This document shows positions 50,485 to 61,182 of a stretch of DNA of 64,000 nucleotides, one piece after another. The DNA lies in NCBI RefSeq assembly GCF_947242115.1, contig NC_074713.1:7933501-7997500 (forward strand), given 5' to 3'. A program made the position numbers and the translations under genes. Each line of letters begins with the position of its first letter. The first letter of the stretch is position 1. Under the pieces are notes generated by a model. It was not told the DNA's origin. It saw nothing but the letters and a program-made list of their open reading frames with translations, and ran no database searches. The DNA is from Biomphalaria glabrata (Eukaryota > Mollusca > Gastropoda > Planorbidae).

Positions 50485-50854
50485 AAATTCTTAGGAAAAT
50501 CTATGGTGCCATACAGGATGAAACAGGGTGGAGGACACGCACTAACCATGAGTTATATCAATTATATGAAGACCTACCAATAGTGAATAAAAAAGAACAG
50601 ACTACGTTGGGCAGGTCACATTGAAAGAATGTCAGACAACAGAGGGGCGAAAATCGTATACAGGCAAAAACCAAAAGGCAGGCGACCCAAAGGCAGACCC
50701 CGAATGCGATGGATAGATGACGTGGAAGCAGATCTGAAGCAGCTTGGGGTTAGGGCGTGGAGACGAAAGGCCCAGGAGAGATCTGAATGGAAGGATGTGT
50801 TAAAGCAGGCCAGAGCCCTCCATGGGCTGTAGCGCCACTGGGATGGATGGATGG
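50485..50854 (+). mobile_element. 5'-truncated LINE insertion with GGAT tail
   Basis: The start reads KILRKIYGAIQDETGWRTRT and NHELYQLYEDLPIV. After one frameshift it continues KKNRLRWAGHIERMSDNRGA, GRRPKGRPRMRWIDDVEADL and AWRRKAQERSEWKDVLKQAR, ending in ALHGL and a stop (50832). This is the C-terminus of a non-LTR reverse transcriptase. The 3' tail is (GGAT)n, 50840-50855. ATGATTAGAA flanks it at 50475-50484 and 50855-50864. The left flank contains the end sequence of the MITE described at 49198. Confidence 0.85.
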
Positions 50855-50869
50855 ATGATTAGAATATAA

Positions 50870-52075
50870 ACAAAGTTATCTTAGCACTATTATGCAAACT
50901 CCCACAGTGGGCCCGGGGAAGGTTTGAGGGATGTAATGAAAATAAAAACACATATAATTATTACACATTTTTTCTGTACATATTTATTATAAATATGTTT
51001 GGAATCTTAATTTATGTAATCAATGTTCATTTACGTATATCCGTTTGTTTTTTTTTTGTTGTTGTTTTTTTACAGAAAAAGTGTTTCGTATATAGAATTT
51101 TTTAAAATTTTTTGCTAAAAAAAAATATTTGTGGAAATAGTATTGGAAAGGAAGCAGGTTTTTCCCCCGTCCATTCAGTAGGCCTAAAAGGGTCTGGGGG
51201 GGGAACGTTGTAACCTCCTCCAGTGATATCCGGGGATAACCCCCGACGCCAAGCGTCGCCCTGCTTGCTGATGCTCAGAAATTCATTCTCTTGGCGTCTA
51301 GAATGTAGTTTGTCTCATACTTTTCATTCATAATTAAGAAGAGTTCTTTTCAACAACAAAAAAAAAAAAAAAAACTACTAAAAAGGATGAGACGAGCCAA
51401 CAGTCCTGTGAGAGAACTTTATTTTGTCAATGAATATCAAATTTACTTATTTTACAAACCAATCAACGTTGTTCTTTCTGCTTTATCCCACAGTTCAAAG
51501 ACGTAGGCCAAACTTTGTTTTAAAGTTTCCAAACGACGACCCTGAGACTCTATATACGACACGTCAACATCAGTCTAGTTATTCATCGTGCACATTTTAG
51601 GGTTAATTATGAAGTTCTACAGCGGTTAAAATTGTTTGTCACACGCTCATCTAACAGTTAAATTATGGAGACACATTTGAAGCGTAATCAGACGTCTGAA
51701 GAAGAGCGAGAAGGTAGTGGGAAATAGTGGCAATGAACTGAGACACGATGCCGCAAGGGAAGCAGCAGACAAAATGGCATAAATATGCTCCTGAATATTT
51801 ACAATTCGTATTTTTACGAAACATATGCAATCAGCCACAATGTGTCATATGTTTCATTGTGTCTTGTTGTTTAAATGTGTCATTTGTTTGAATGTGGTAT
51901 CGAACGAAAGTTTGAAACCTGCTGAACTTAAGCGTTGTCTTGTAACAAATCATAATTAACTGAAAGAAAAACCAGTTGATTTCTGCAAACTTCGAGCAGA
52001 AGTGTATGCAAATCAAAGAAAATTATTAGCGATTTGACAACAGAAAATGAAAAAGCTCTTAAAGCTTCATATATT
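50870..52075. other. No gene seen
   Basis: T-rich and G-rich low-complexity DNA. GGGGGGGAACG near 51195 and CCGGGGATAACCCCCGACGC near 51230 stand out in base composition from the AT-rich surroundings. The two small minus-strand frames (51647-51838 and 51831-52016) are not convincing. Confidence 0.5.
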
Positions 52076-52079
52076 ATGA

Positions 52080-52400
52080 GAATGCGCACAGCGTAGAGCA
52101 AAAAAAAAAAAAAAAGCCTCTGAAAGAGACAGTTGGAGAGCTCTCACAGAGGTTGCGGGATAAGCATTAAAGACTCAAAGAAAAGCCACTATTGAAGACA
52201 GGCGCAGAAGATGGAAAGAAAACTTAAATAGGACGCCAGCGTGCAACGGCTTTGTCTGCTCTAGAAGTGGGAAAATATGCATGTCGCAACTGGGTCAACA
52301 TAGTCATGTGAATCACTGCACGCATCCTTAATCTTCGGAATCGAAGACATCGCCATTATTATTATTATTACATTCTGTGCGAACGTCATAACTGGACGAT
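52080..52400 (+). mobile_element. LINE 3' end with zinc finger and (ATT)n tail
   Basis: The frame reads RRRRWKENLNRTPACNGFVC, SRSGKICMSQLGQHSHVNHC, THP and a stop at 52330, followed by 'gaatcgaagacatcgcc' and an ATT run (52353-52371). One stop lies upstream. A second, shorter copy of the same end (ATAGTCATGTGAAACACTGC, then 'caatcgaagacattgctattg') lies at 52945-53010. Confidence 0.65.
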
Positions 52401-53199
52401 CCCTAACCCGGAGCCGATAACCAACCTATTCAGACTTCCGGATCTCGATCGCCTGAGTTAGCTTCTATAGATCTAGACTGCAATTAATGTTCTCGGGAAA
52501 TACAATTTTACTAGGAAGCAGGTATAATATAGGGAATTTCCATTGAGTCAGGGCTTAGGTTTCTGTAATCAACTGTAAAATGTTACTAAGTTTAGACTAA
52601 AGAAACACGACGACTTTCAAAAGAAAGGGAAAAGACTCTTGGTATATATATTAGTATTTATAGCGCTACCCTTGTTCCCAAAGATAATAAAAAAAAAAAG
52701 CTGGTGTCGCGTGCAAGTCACGCACTGAAACAAACATATTTCCAATCAAGGTGAATTTTATTATTATGATCATCATTGTAGGAATGAACTAATATTCATT
52801 CTCTGGCATTGCCAGGAACGATCTTCGTTATTGGGAAACACATTTCATTGTAGCGCCCTAATTTGGCCCTCAAAATAGTTAGCCTTTCTGGTGATGTTGC
52901 AAGTCTGGTCTGCAGCAGAAGTGAAGAATATGGTTAGCGTATAGATATAGTCATGTGAAACACTGCACTCATCCAATCGAAGACATTGCTATTGTTACAT
53001 CTCATTTTAGACAACTTCCATGGCCACTTAATTTCTAGGCTTAGGTTTTCATATTTTGTTCATTTTTTCTTATATTTTGTGATAGTGCTATCACGATGAC
53101 CATTGCAGATTTTTTTTTTGTCAATAAGAATATTATTGTTTTTATGTTAGGGTTTAAAAATATATATATTCAGAAAGGAATATAAGTTGTATAAAATAG

Positions 53200-53580
53200 C
53201 CTACAATGACTTAAACTCTGCTAAGTCTTTGGTTTTCCTGGCTGATCCAGGCAACCCATTCCATTCTCTATTGGCACTAGGAAAGAAGGAGCACTTGTAT
53301 GAATTTGTTCTAGCGTATGGAATGAGAAATGTGCCTCTATCTTTGTGTCTTTCTGAATATTTCATTAGGTTTTGTTTTTCTATTTGTAAATTATGGTTTA
53401 GTGTTTTATTATAGCTACTTTACCTTTTATTCTTCTGTCCTGAAGTGTCTCTGGAGTTTAGTGGTTTTGCTAATGGGGTTAGTCTAATCAAATTGGAATA
53501 TTCGTTTGTCATAAATATCACTGCTCCATTTTGTATTTGTTCTAGTTTCTTTATGTTTCATTGATATTGCTGAGGCCTCA
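53200..53580 (-). mobile_element. LINE tail, same family as 31365-31798, minus strand
   Basis: The minus strand reads KLEQIQNGAVIFMTNEYSNL and IRLTPLAKPLNSRDTSGQK near 53440-53560. It then continues ERHKDRGTFLIPYARTNSYK, CSFFPSANREWNGLPGSARK and TKDLAEF near 53215-53370. Interrupted and diverged. Confidence 0.65.
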
Positions 53581-53727
53581 TATTGAAGCTTCATCTAATC
53601 TCACCTTGTCCCTTGACTTTCATCGTAGGAGTGATGTGACAGTTAGGTTTTCTTTAAAACAACCCTTTCTTCGTGCTTCCTCCGCTGTAGCTTGAAGAAT
53701 GACTTTTGACAGTTAGTCACGTCTTAC

Positions 53728-53942
53728 AATAGGACCAAATCAAATAAGCTGTACCGTATGACTTTTGACAGTTAGTCATGTCTTACAATAGGTTTGATTT
53801 GATTTGATTTTGGGCACATCGGCACAATTTAGGCCATGTCGTGCCTGCAGTCCATCAAGGGCCACTCTCCCTCCACACAACAAGGGCCAAATTCCATACC
53901 TTACAATAGGACCAAATCAAATAAGCTGTACCGTATTACTTT
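53728..53942. repeat. Direct repeat split by a snail repeat
   Basis: CTTACAATAGGACCAAATCA with following 'aataagctgtaccgtat' occurs at 53724-53759 and again at 53902-53937. Between them a third partial copy (53780-53795) is followed by GATTTGATTTGATTTTGGGC and a block with the near-palindrome GGCACATCGGCACAATTTAG/'gccatgtcgtgcc'. The layout suggests an insertion plus duplication of its flank. Confidence 0.6.
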
Positions 53943-54189
53943 TTTATCCATAATTTATTGTAGTAAAAAAAGACCATTAAGAAGTAACAAACTATATGTA
54001 AACTGTAATCTTGTTTGGTGAAGTATAGATCATCTCAATCTACATTCCGTCAAAGGGAGCAGAAGGCCACGGATAACGAGAGTGTCATGTGGGTATCACA
54101 ACGACCAAAGTTTTTCAAACAAATGTCAAGTAGGCCTACCCATTACTCAATGACGTTATTAAAAATCTCAAAGTTTCAAAATAATATTC

Positions 54190-54500
54190 TTTCCATGGAT
54201 TAAAACTCGTGACTCTTTACCGCTTGGCCACTGGCCCCAGAGGATTTCCTTTTAAAAGAAGGAAAAAGTCGCACATTTTTTATTTATTGTTACCCATAAT
54301 CTCTACCATAAAAAAACACACATACAAAAAAAACCCCATCTATCTACATGTCCTTAGTTAAAGTAAAATAAATACCCACCCCCCGGGCTGCCTTTTCAGA
54401 CCTTGCGATCTATATGGGACAGAATAACGACAGATGATATAAAGGTCATCTGTTTATGTGGCCCACGGTTAACGATGATGTCAATGAGGTCTAGATTCGT
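54190..54500 (-). repeat. SINE family A pieces, minus strand
   Basis: At 54196-54240 a tRNA-like head lies on the minus strand (GGCCAGTGGCCAAGCGGTAA and a B-box-like 'gagttttaatcc'). At 54383-54500 the family A tail follows ('accttgcgatctatatgggac', 'aaaggtcatctgtttatgtgg', 'ggttaacgatgatgtca'). They may be one element split by AT-rich DNA or two separate pieces. Confidence 0.6.
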
Positions 54501-54504
54501 TAAA

Positions 54505-55115
54505 GGCAGTTTCGTTGATTTCTAAAGTTAAATTTGGCAAGAAAAAATGGTTTATGAAAGACGACAAGAAGGAAGGAATATTAATATAGCCTATACAATC
54601 TAATTATAGTGTATAACCTAATAAAACTTTTTAAAAAATGAATGCATTTATTGTTTAAGTTAAGCATATCAGCCTTAAGACCAAACTGATGTTACTGTTA
54701 AGAAGTACAGTTATTATTTATAACTCAGAAAATCAAAGAAGACAAAAATGTAGAAGCCTGAATCTCTCTGTTAACCGCGAGTATGAATCACGGTGGGTGT
54801 TGCACACACTATGACGATGAAGTGAGACACAGCGCACTCTAGCGGCGTCTAGCCTCTCTACTCCGCGTCTCTTTACTCTGACTCATAATGTTGTGGTTGC
54901 TTTTTAGTCTATGTCTATAAAGTATGCTGAGATTATCTGTGGTGAAGAAAATAGGCCGAGCAAGATGACCAATGACTATTTATGAAATTAGAAGAGTAAG
55001 TTTGTCTGAAGAAAAAAAAAGCGTGTGTGTGTGGTGGGTGACAAAGTACAGATAAAACAGTGTCCGAGGAGAAATATTTTTACTTTTTTGGCTATATTTT
55101 ACTCTAGTAAATTGT
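54505..55115. other. No gene seen
   Basis: Ordinary AT-rich DNA. A short GC-richer stretch at 54770-54880 (GCACTCTAGCGGCGTCTAGC, then 'ctctctactccgcg') resembles 29515-29545. A GT run lies at 55024-55033. Confidence 0.45.
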
Positions 55116-55121
55116 CCCATC

Positions 55122-55415
55122 AGACCTCGTAGCCCCTGTGTGCAGCTTTGTTCTGTTTTGAACTTCCTATCCCAAACCTCTCACAGCACTGCAAGGGATG
55201 GAAACGAACAGGGTTTGAACTCTGGACCATCGTGACGACGATGCACATGCCTCGCGACCAGCATTCATTATGTGGCTGACGGTTAACGTGTTGTGATGCG
55301 GCCAGCATAGCGACCAACCGTATATACTCCCCCCTTCCCAAAATAATGTCAGCTAGTCTACCCATTATAGGGACTTCGTGAGCCATCGGCTCGATAGCAA
55401 AGCGTTTCACCACCC
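55122..55415 (-). repeat. tRNA-like SINE, family C, minus strand
   Basis: The minus strand begins GACCGGGTGGTGAAACGCTT. A second tRNA-like segment follows (GGTCGCGAGGCATGTGCATC) with B box GAGTTCAAACCC (near 55205-55216), then the body 'cgtttccatcccttgcagtgctg'. The open frame over it is a by-product of its GC content and is not a gene. Confidence 0.6.
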
Positions 55416-55437
55416 GGTCGGCTAATATATATATAAA

Positions 55438-55678
55438 CGTAACTTTAGCGGTAAAAAAAAAAGGGGGGAGAAGAACAAGTAGTATTCACCCGTCACTAAA
55501 TAGCAGGGCCGGAATTAACCATTGTAACCAAGAAGTCATGAAAAGATCACTCTTTTATTTCTGCAATTCGGACTAGAGTTACCCCACGTAACTTTCGCGG
55601 CGGAAAAAAAGGAGGGAGAGAACAAGTAATCTACTCTGTATTCACCCGTCACTAAATAGCAGAGCCGGAATCAACATT
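55438..55678 (+). repeat. Two direct copies of a roughly 95-bp segment
   Basis: CGTAACTTTAGCGG (55438) and CGTAACTTTCGCGG (55577) each start a block containing a G-rich run, 'gaacaagta', ATTCACCCGTCACTAAATAG and 'cag(g/a)gccggaat'. The second copy leads directly into the hAT fragment at 55661, so the duplicated segment includes the end of that element. Confidence 0.75.
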
Positions 55679-56347
55679 GTGGAGCCCTACGCAAAACGAA
55701 TTTCGCGGGGCCAAGTTTGGGTAGGGATACGCATAATATGTGAAAATTAAGATTTTGTATTAGAAAATAAATTCGTCTTTGCATTTTATTCATTCTTGAC
55801 TACATACAGAATTACTTTACGAGCATTGCGTGTAGCGTATTCATACAGTATATCATAAAATTTATGTTTCCTACATAGATCACGCTCAATAGCAAGAAAT
55901 ACCGAAATGGTTCAATCATCAATCTATCTTCGAGAATTGTTAACTTCAAATAATTCTTCATTTGTTTCAGGCGCGAGAAGCTTCTCTCAACCAATTCCAC
56001 AATTACGGGTATTGCATAATGCCGTTTTTTTTTATCGCGCGTAGGATTGACGTTTCCATATTGAATGACACCCCAAAATGACAATTTTTTTCTATATATA
56101 TAAATATATTTCAGAGATTTGTATGAGTTTTCAAAAGATTTTAATAATTTCCTGTACTTTTTCGTTTATTTTGGAATTTCATGAAATTTCCAGGAGCTCC
56201 TGATAAATCAGGAAACCGCGGGAAATCTTTATAAGTTATAAAATGATTTAATGTAATAACTTACACCTAGAATTAACGCGGGTCCTATGAAAGTGCGTGG
56301 CCCACTGCGGACGCATAGGTAACAGTGGCCTAAGGCCGGCCCTAGAA
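55661..56347 (-). mobile_element. hAT transposon fragment (ZMYM1-like transposase C-terminus)
   Basis: The minus-strand frame at 55812-56084 contains VIVELVERSFSRLKQMKNYL followed by KLTILEDRL. This matches the hAT dimerisation region pattern 'CERSFSKLKLIKNYLRSTM.QERL'. The ends look like CAGAGCCGG on the left and CCGGCCCTA on the right. The flanks CTAAATAG and GAAAATAG could be a mutated 8-bp duplication. Most of the transposase is missing, so it is a decayed internal-deletion copy. Confidence 0.75.
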
Positions 56348-56413
56348 AATAGGCAGCGTATGTTACGCCGTGGGTTGACTAGTATTAAAAATACCGGTAA
56401 ATGTATAAAATAT

Positions 56414-57332
56414 TGTTACAAATGAACAGTGATAGGTAGAGGTCAACGTATGACCCCGGCGAGATGACACAGCAGCGAGTGTCCTCTGGAATCTACATGT
56501 ACAAACAAAGACAGGATGTGACGTGCCCTCACGTGTTGTTCCAGGGGACGAACAGATCTAAGTAGGGGGACAGTTACTAATGAACAGTGACAGATAGAGG
56601 TCACTACGTGTGACCCCAACTTGATGACACTGCAGCCGATGTTTTCTGGAATCTACATGTATAAACAAAGACAGGATGTGACGTTTCCTCACGTGTTATT
56701 TCAGAGAATACTAGCCGTGTTTGTGCAACTTTGGACAAGCGATTAGGGACTCTATATAAGCCAGAGAGTTAATGTGAAAGTCAGTCGTATGGAGTCGTGA
56801 GTGAGCCGTTACAGTCGATACAGACTATGTAAGACGTGTGCGGCTCTGTGGAAGAGAAATGTGTACGACTCGATGCAAGTTAACTAGGGTAGAGTTAACT
56901 GGAGTGGACTACTGTCGTTAAAGTCTATACAGCGAACTACAGTGGACTTGAGCCGTTACAGTCGATACAGTCGATGTAAGACGTGTGCGGCTCTGATTCG
57001 GTAGACTTGAGTACGACTTGGTTCAGCTTTGGGAGACCTGGAGCGACACTGGGAAGTGTGTCGTTGGTCTGTTCTGTGGAATACGGCTCGAGGAAAGTTG
57101 AGAAGAGATGAATTGCAACGAAGTGAAGAGATGAATTGCAACGAAGTATAGCTAAATGTAAACTGACAGATATTGTACAGTCTTCTACGCTACATGTTAC
57201 AGTAACGAATTGTTAGAGTTAATAGTCATTAAAGTTATATGAAACTGAAAGTTTAGTCGTCAAGTTCTTTGCTGTGTTTTTATTTGTGTGCCTACTAATA
57301 CTTCTAGCCAGAAGATTCAGAAATACGTAACA
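56414..57332 (+). repeat. 5' LTR
   Basis: It contains a TATA-like CTCTATATAAGCC (56750-56762), likely the promoter core, and two related roughly 165-bp blocks at its start (from 56414 and from about 56575). Farther in, a duplicated roughly 60-bp segment starts GAGCCGTTACAGTCGATACA. Confidence 0.9.
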
Positions 57333-57365
57333 ATTGGTGTCAGAAGTGGGATCTTTCTGGCTAGA

Positions 57366-58766
57366 ATGTATTCCACCAAACTTCTTAATGAACTTGACAT
57401 GAAAGAACTTAGACAAGAGCTTCGAGAAAGAGGTCTACATCTTAACGGAAATAAGGAAACGCTAATAGCACGTCTAAGACAAGCCCTGTTGGAGGAAGAT
57501 GAGAATCCGAACACTTGCCAATTTGAAATCAAACCTAATACGATGGAGCTCCTGAGAACTTTGCAATACAAAATGAGCTCGGTGAATGAGAGCATTAAGG
57601 AGATAGAATCAGAAATCAACACTCGATTTTCTTCATTTAACCATTTGATCAAAGCCATGAATGAGAATGAACAAATAGTTACCAAGTCCAACAAGACAGA
57701 AGAACAAACAGATACGATAAAAGATCAAACGATAATCACTATGAACGAGCTGCTGAACACCCAGCAGGGCCAGATTGAGTCGACAGATGAAAGAGCTACA
57801 CCATTGATGAACAGCAAACAATTGTCCAACCAACGATGTGGCGATACAGACAATTACGATAGAGATGCTGGTGATGGTTGTGCTGTCTGTGACTGTGATA
57901 GCAAACCAAACGAATGTGGCCCACAAGAAATGAAAAGAGACGATAGCTGTTACTATTTCAAAGAAAAGCAGAATGAGACCGCTGAAGAAACAATAGAAGA
58001 GACCTATAGTTTGACCGAAGCTTTAGCTATAGATATACCTGATATGAGTACCGCAACTAGCCAAACAGATCAAGACAACGTTGGGTCTGCGTCCAAGCCT
58101 GTTGCTGTGGGCCTTAAAGACTTCTGTCTATCTGCCAGTGTCTACGAGAGGAACTCGAAGCTTGATTATTGCACTCATGCGTTTGACAAGAACTGTACGT
58201 ACGTAGCTATGCAAGAAGACTGTGAATGCCAAGAAATACACCAACAAGCTCTAGACCTAACAGAAGCTTGTACAGCTATCAAGGTAGGCGCGAGAAGCCC
58301 TGGTGATAGTCAAGGAATTACAATAGAAACTGATGCTGAAGTTGATGGACCTTTGCACGTTGAATGTTATCAACCTGCCCCACAGTCGAGTCATCCAGAC
58401 TCGGATAAAGGTGCTGACGTGTTTGACAACTTGCCTTCAAGTGGACTTGCAGCTCATTCGCAAAGCACCCATCGAAGAATAATGCTGAAGCAACTTGTTA
58501 GATCAACAGTCTTGATGACTACAGCTATGAAATGCCATACCTTCTTATGTGCTAAGAGGCTGCCATCAGCATTGATCGACAAGAAAGCAAGCCAACGACA
58601 ACGACATCAACGCAACCAAAGAAATATCAAATTGAGGAGGCGGAGAAAGCGACATATGCAGAGTGCAACGTGGATGGCTCCAACAAGATCAAGATACAAA
58701 CCCACCCCTTCTCCCACTGATAGACCCCCACCTGCATTTATGAAACTCCATAGCCCATGTTGTTAG
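57366..58766 (+). CDS. Gag-like protein of the LTR element, with SAP domain
   Basis: The predicted protein is about 466 aa. The N-terminus carries a SAP motif (about residues 5-42: LNELDMKELRQELRERGLHL and following NGNKETLIARLRQALLEE), a helix-extension-helix DNA- or chromatin-binding fold. A predicted coiled-coil region follows (residues 60-130), then a Cys-rich acidic middle and a basic tail (RRRRKRHMQ). I see no nucleocapsid CCHC knuckle and no protease motif. SAP domains in gag-like proteins are uncommon. Function is inferred from position between the primer-binding region and the 3' LTR. Confidence 0.65.
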   Translation: MYSTKLLNELDMKELRQELRERGLHLNGNKETLIARLRQALLEEDENPNTCQFEIKPNTMELLRTLQYKMSSVNESIKEIESEINTRFSSFNHLIKAMNENEQIVTKSNKTEEQTDTIKDQTIITMNELLNTQQGQIESTDERATPLMNSKQLSNQRCGDTDNYDRDAGDGCAVCDCDSKPNECGPQEMKRDDSCYYFKEKQNETAEETIEETYSLTEALAIDIPDMSTATSQTDQDNVGSASKPVAVGLKDFCLSASVYERNSKLDYCTHAFDKNCTYVAMQEDCECQEIHQQALDLTEACTAIKVGARSPGDSQGITIETDAEVDGPLHVECYQPAPQSSHPDSDKGADVFDNLPSSGLAAHSQSTHRRIMLKQLVRSTVLMTTAMKCHTFLCAKRLPSALIDKKASQRQRHQRNQRNIKLRRRRKRHMQSATWMAPTRSRYKPTPSPTDRPPPAFMKLHSPCC

Positions 58767-58845
58767 AAAACAAGCCCACCACTTCTCCCACTGATAGACC
58801 CCCACCTGCACTAATGAAACTCCATAGCCCATGTTGTTAGAAAAG
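58695..58845 (+). repeat. Tandem duplication of about 75 bp inside the LTR element
   Basis: The block starting CTTCTCCCACTGATAGACCC and ending 'catgttgttagaaaa' occurs twice in a row with only a few differences. Confidence 0.85.
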
Positions 58846-59533
58846 ATTATGTCCGTGACCATCAAACCAAAGTAGAAAGCCTTACGAATCAGTTGAAAGT
58901 GTGAAGCCACTAATTAATAATCTAAGAACATTCCTCATGAGAATAGGTTGATGAAGTATAACAGAGGTTTTAGAAGAACGCTAATTAAGTCAGAAGCAAG
59001 AAGGACAGAAAAGAAGTAGTTTAAGATGTCAGAACTGTAGTGAGTAACCATCTGTGACAGAACTGTACAAGAAGATCAACCCAACAGGCATCGTACAAAC
59101 CCAAAGTCAGTTGCTGTTGTAAGAAGAACATGTGAAAATTGCTGTACTGTAATGAACCTGGTCATCTCTGAAGAAGCTCTGGAAAAAGCCCTAACCCATC
59201 TGTAAAAAGATGCTTGAAAATGTAAAACTCAGCCAGTGAAGCACAAACTCGTTAGAATGCTGATGAATTTTCTCGACAAGAGTGCCCAATGTCGTCATCT
59301 AAAGGTCGATGTTTCCATACCAAGATTGATGAAAACATTTGTGAGGAACTGCTGAAAAATGAAGATTTGGCTCCCATTCTTCTATGGAAAGAAGATGGAC
59401 AACTGCCAGATTGAAAGAACATCTCTGAGAAGGGGGCAACCACCAAAGCTTCCTTCTTGATCGTCGATCGATTTCATCAGTATCGTGGTGAAGTAGAATC
59501 TGTTCGGGACGAACAGATCTAAGAAGGGGGCAG

Positions 59534-60452
59534 TGTTACAAATGAACAGTGATAGGTAGAGGTCAACGTATGACCCCGGCGAGATGACACAGCAGCGAGT
59601 GTCCTCTGGAATCTACATGTACAAACAAAGACAGGATGTGACGTGCCCTCACGTGTTGTTCCAGGGGACGAACATATCTAAGTAGGGGGACAGTTACTAA
59701 TGAACAGTGACAGATAGAGGTCACTACGTGTGACCCCAACTTGATGACACTGCAGCCGATGTTTTCTGGAATCTACATGTATAAACAAAGACAGGATGTG
59801 ACGTTTCCTCACGTGTTATTTCAGAGAATACTAGCCGTGTTTGTGCAACTTTGGACAAGCGATTAGGGACTCTATATAAGCCAGAGAGTTAATGTGAAAG
59901 TCAGTCGTATGGAGTCGTGAGTGAGCCGTTACAGTCGATACAGACTATGTAAGACGTGTGCGGCTCTGTGGAAGAGAAATGTGTACGACTCGATGCAAGT
60001 TAACTAGGGTAGAGTTAACTGGAGTGGACTACTGTCGTTAAAGTCTATACAGCGAACTACAGTGGACTTGAGCCGTTACAGTCGATACAGTCGATGTAAG
60101 ACGTGTGCGGCTCTGATTCGGTAGACTTGAGTACGACTTGGTTCAGCTTTGGGAGACCTGGAGCGACACTGGGAAGTGTGTCGTTGGTCTGTTCTGTGGA
60201 ATACGGCTCGAGGAAAGTTGAGAAGAGATGAATTGCAACGAAGTGAAGAGATGAATTGCAACGAAGTATAGCTAAATGTAAACTGACAGATATTGTACAG
60301 TCTTCTACGCTACATGTTACAGTAACGAATTGTTAGAGTTAATAGTCATTAAAGTTATATGAAACTGAAAGTTTAGTCGTCAAGTTCTTTGCTGTGTTTT
60401 TATTTGTGTGCCTACTAATACTTCTAGCCAGAAGATTCAGAAATACGTAACA
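59534..60452 (+). repeat. 3' LTR
   Basis: A direct copy of 56414-57332 with the same length and the same inner duplications. It is followed by ATAT. Confidence 0.9.
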
Positions 60453-60679
60453 ATATTCTTGATTGATTTAGCTATTCATATTAAAGGGAGGTAAACATTT
60501 TAGAAGAGGGGCTATGGAGTTGAGTTAATTGCTCTTTTCTAATTGAAAAGTTAATTTACTACACTAGTATAAGGTTACCAGACACAAGCACACCCAGAGG
60601 AAGAAAAAAAAGGAGGACAAAGCCTTACAAAGGACACAACGAAAAAAGTCAACTTTAAAAACTAGATCTAGATTGTATA

Positions 60680-60907
60680 CATAGACATAAATAAATATAG
60701 ACTGGAAAAAGGAAATAACTTCATGTAACTTGAAAACATGTATATCTATTGTATTCGGATTTCCGAATTCTGAAAAATTGCATGATCTTCAGACTTAGAG
60801 ATTAAACAAAACTCCTAGACATAAATAAAGTACACAGAAATGCAAGTCACAAATTTTCGTTTCATAAAACTCTATTATCGGCCAGTCTATATTTATTTAT
60901 GTCTATG
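60680..60907. mobile_element. MITE with 26-bp perfect inverted repeats, copy 2
   Basis: Same ends as 49198-49504 (CATAGACATAAATAAATA...). It is flanked by ATTGTATA at 60672-60679 and 60908-60915, a perfect 8-bp duplication, which suggests a hAT-type parent. It is shorter than copy 1 by about 80 bp and inserted in the opposite orientation. It also contains an internal copy of part of the end (AGACATAAATAAAGTAC). Confidence 0.9.
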
Positions 60908-61182
60908 ATTGTATAGAATGAAACATTTCAGCAAATCAAAGGCTTGGAAGACTAGGCCACTATATTTTGTATCCTATTTCTCAGCATTTTCCCAGCAGTA
61001 CATCATCAGCACAAGTGTACGGTACTTGTGGAGCTCCATGCACAATTTGTTGTTTTCAGATTGTACATTGCGAGAGAAGTGCATCTCTGGAGAATGTAGG
61101 CCTGTTCTAGTTTTCTTGAGGGATACCAAAACAAAGGGCGCATATGCTAATATTGCATTTCTGAAGTCAAATAGTATATAAG

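Larger units (their letters stand above)
56414..60452 (+). mobile_element. LTR retrotransposon, apparently non-autonomous, with SAP-domain gag-like frame
   Basis: Parts: 5' LTR 56414-57332; tRNA primer-binding region just after it (TGGTGTCAGAAGTGGGATC at 57336-57354); a gag-like frame; a purine-rich tract before the 3' LTR (about 59520-59533); 3' LTR 59534-60452. The LTRs begin TGTTAC and end GTAACA. ATAT flanks the element. The two LTRs have the same length (919 bp) and look nearly identical by eye, so the insertion is young. The inner part is only 2.2 kb and no protease, reverse transcriptase or integrase is seen, so it probably relied on a relative. It looks whole for such a short form. 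The class (Ty3/gypsy or BEL) cannot be decided without pol. Confidence 0.88.

Noticed and set aside
55120-55413. 97-codon minus-strand frame as a gene
   Set aside because: It overlaps a tRNA-like SINE with B box and has no domain. Its length follows from higher GC content.
60909-61181. 90-codon frame next to the MITE
   Set aside because: The start lies in the duplicated flank of the MITE. The product has no recognisable domain and an equally long antisense frame overlaps it.
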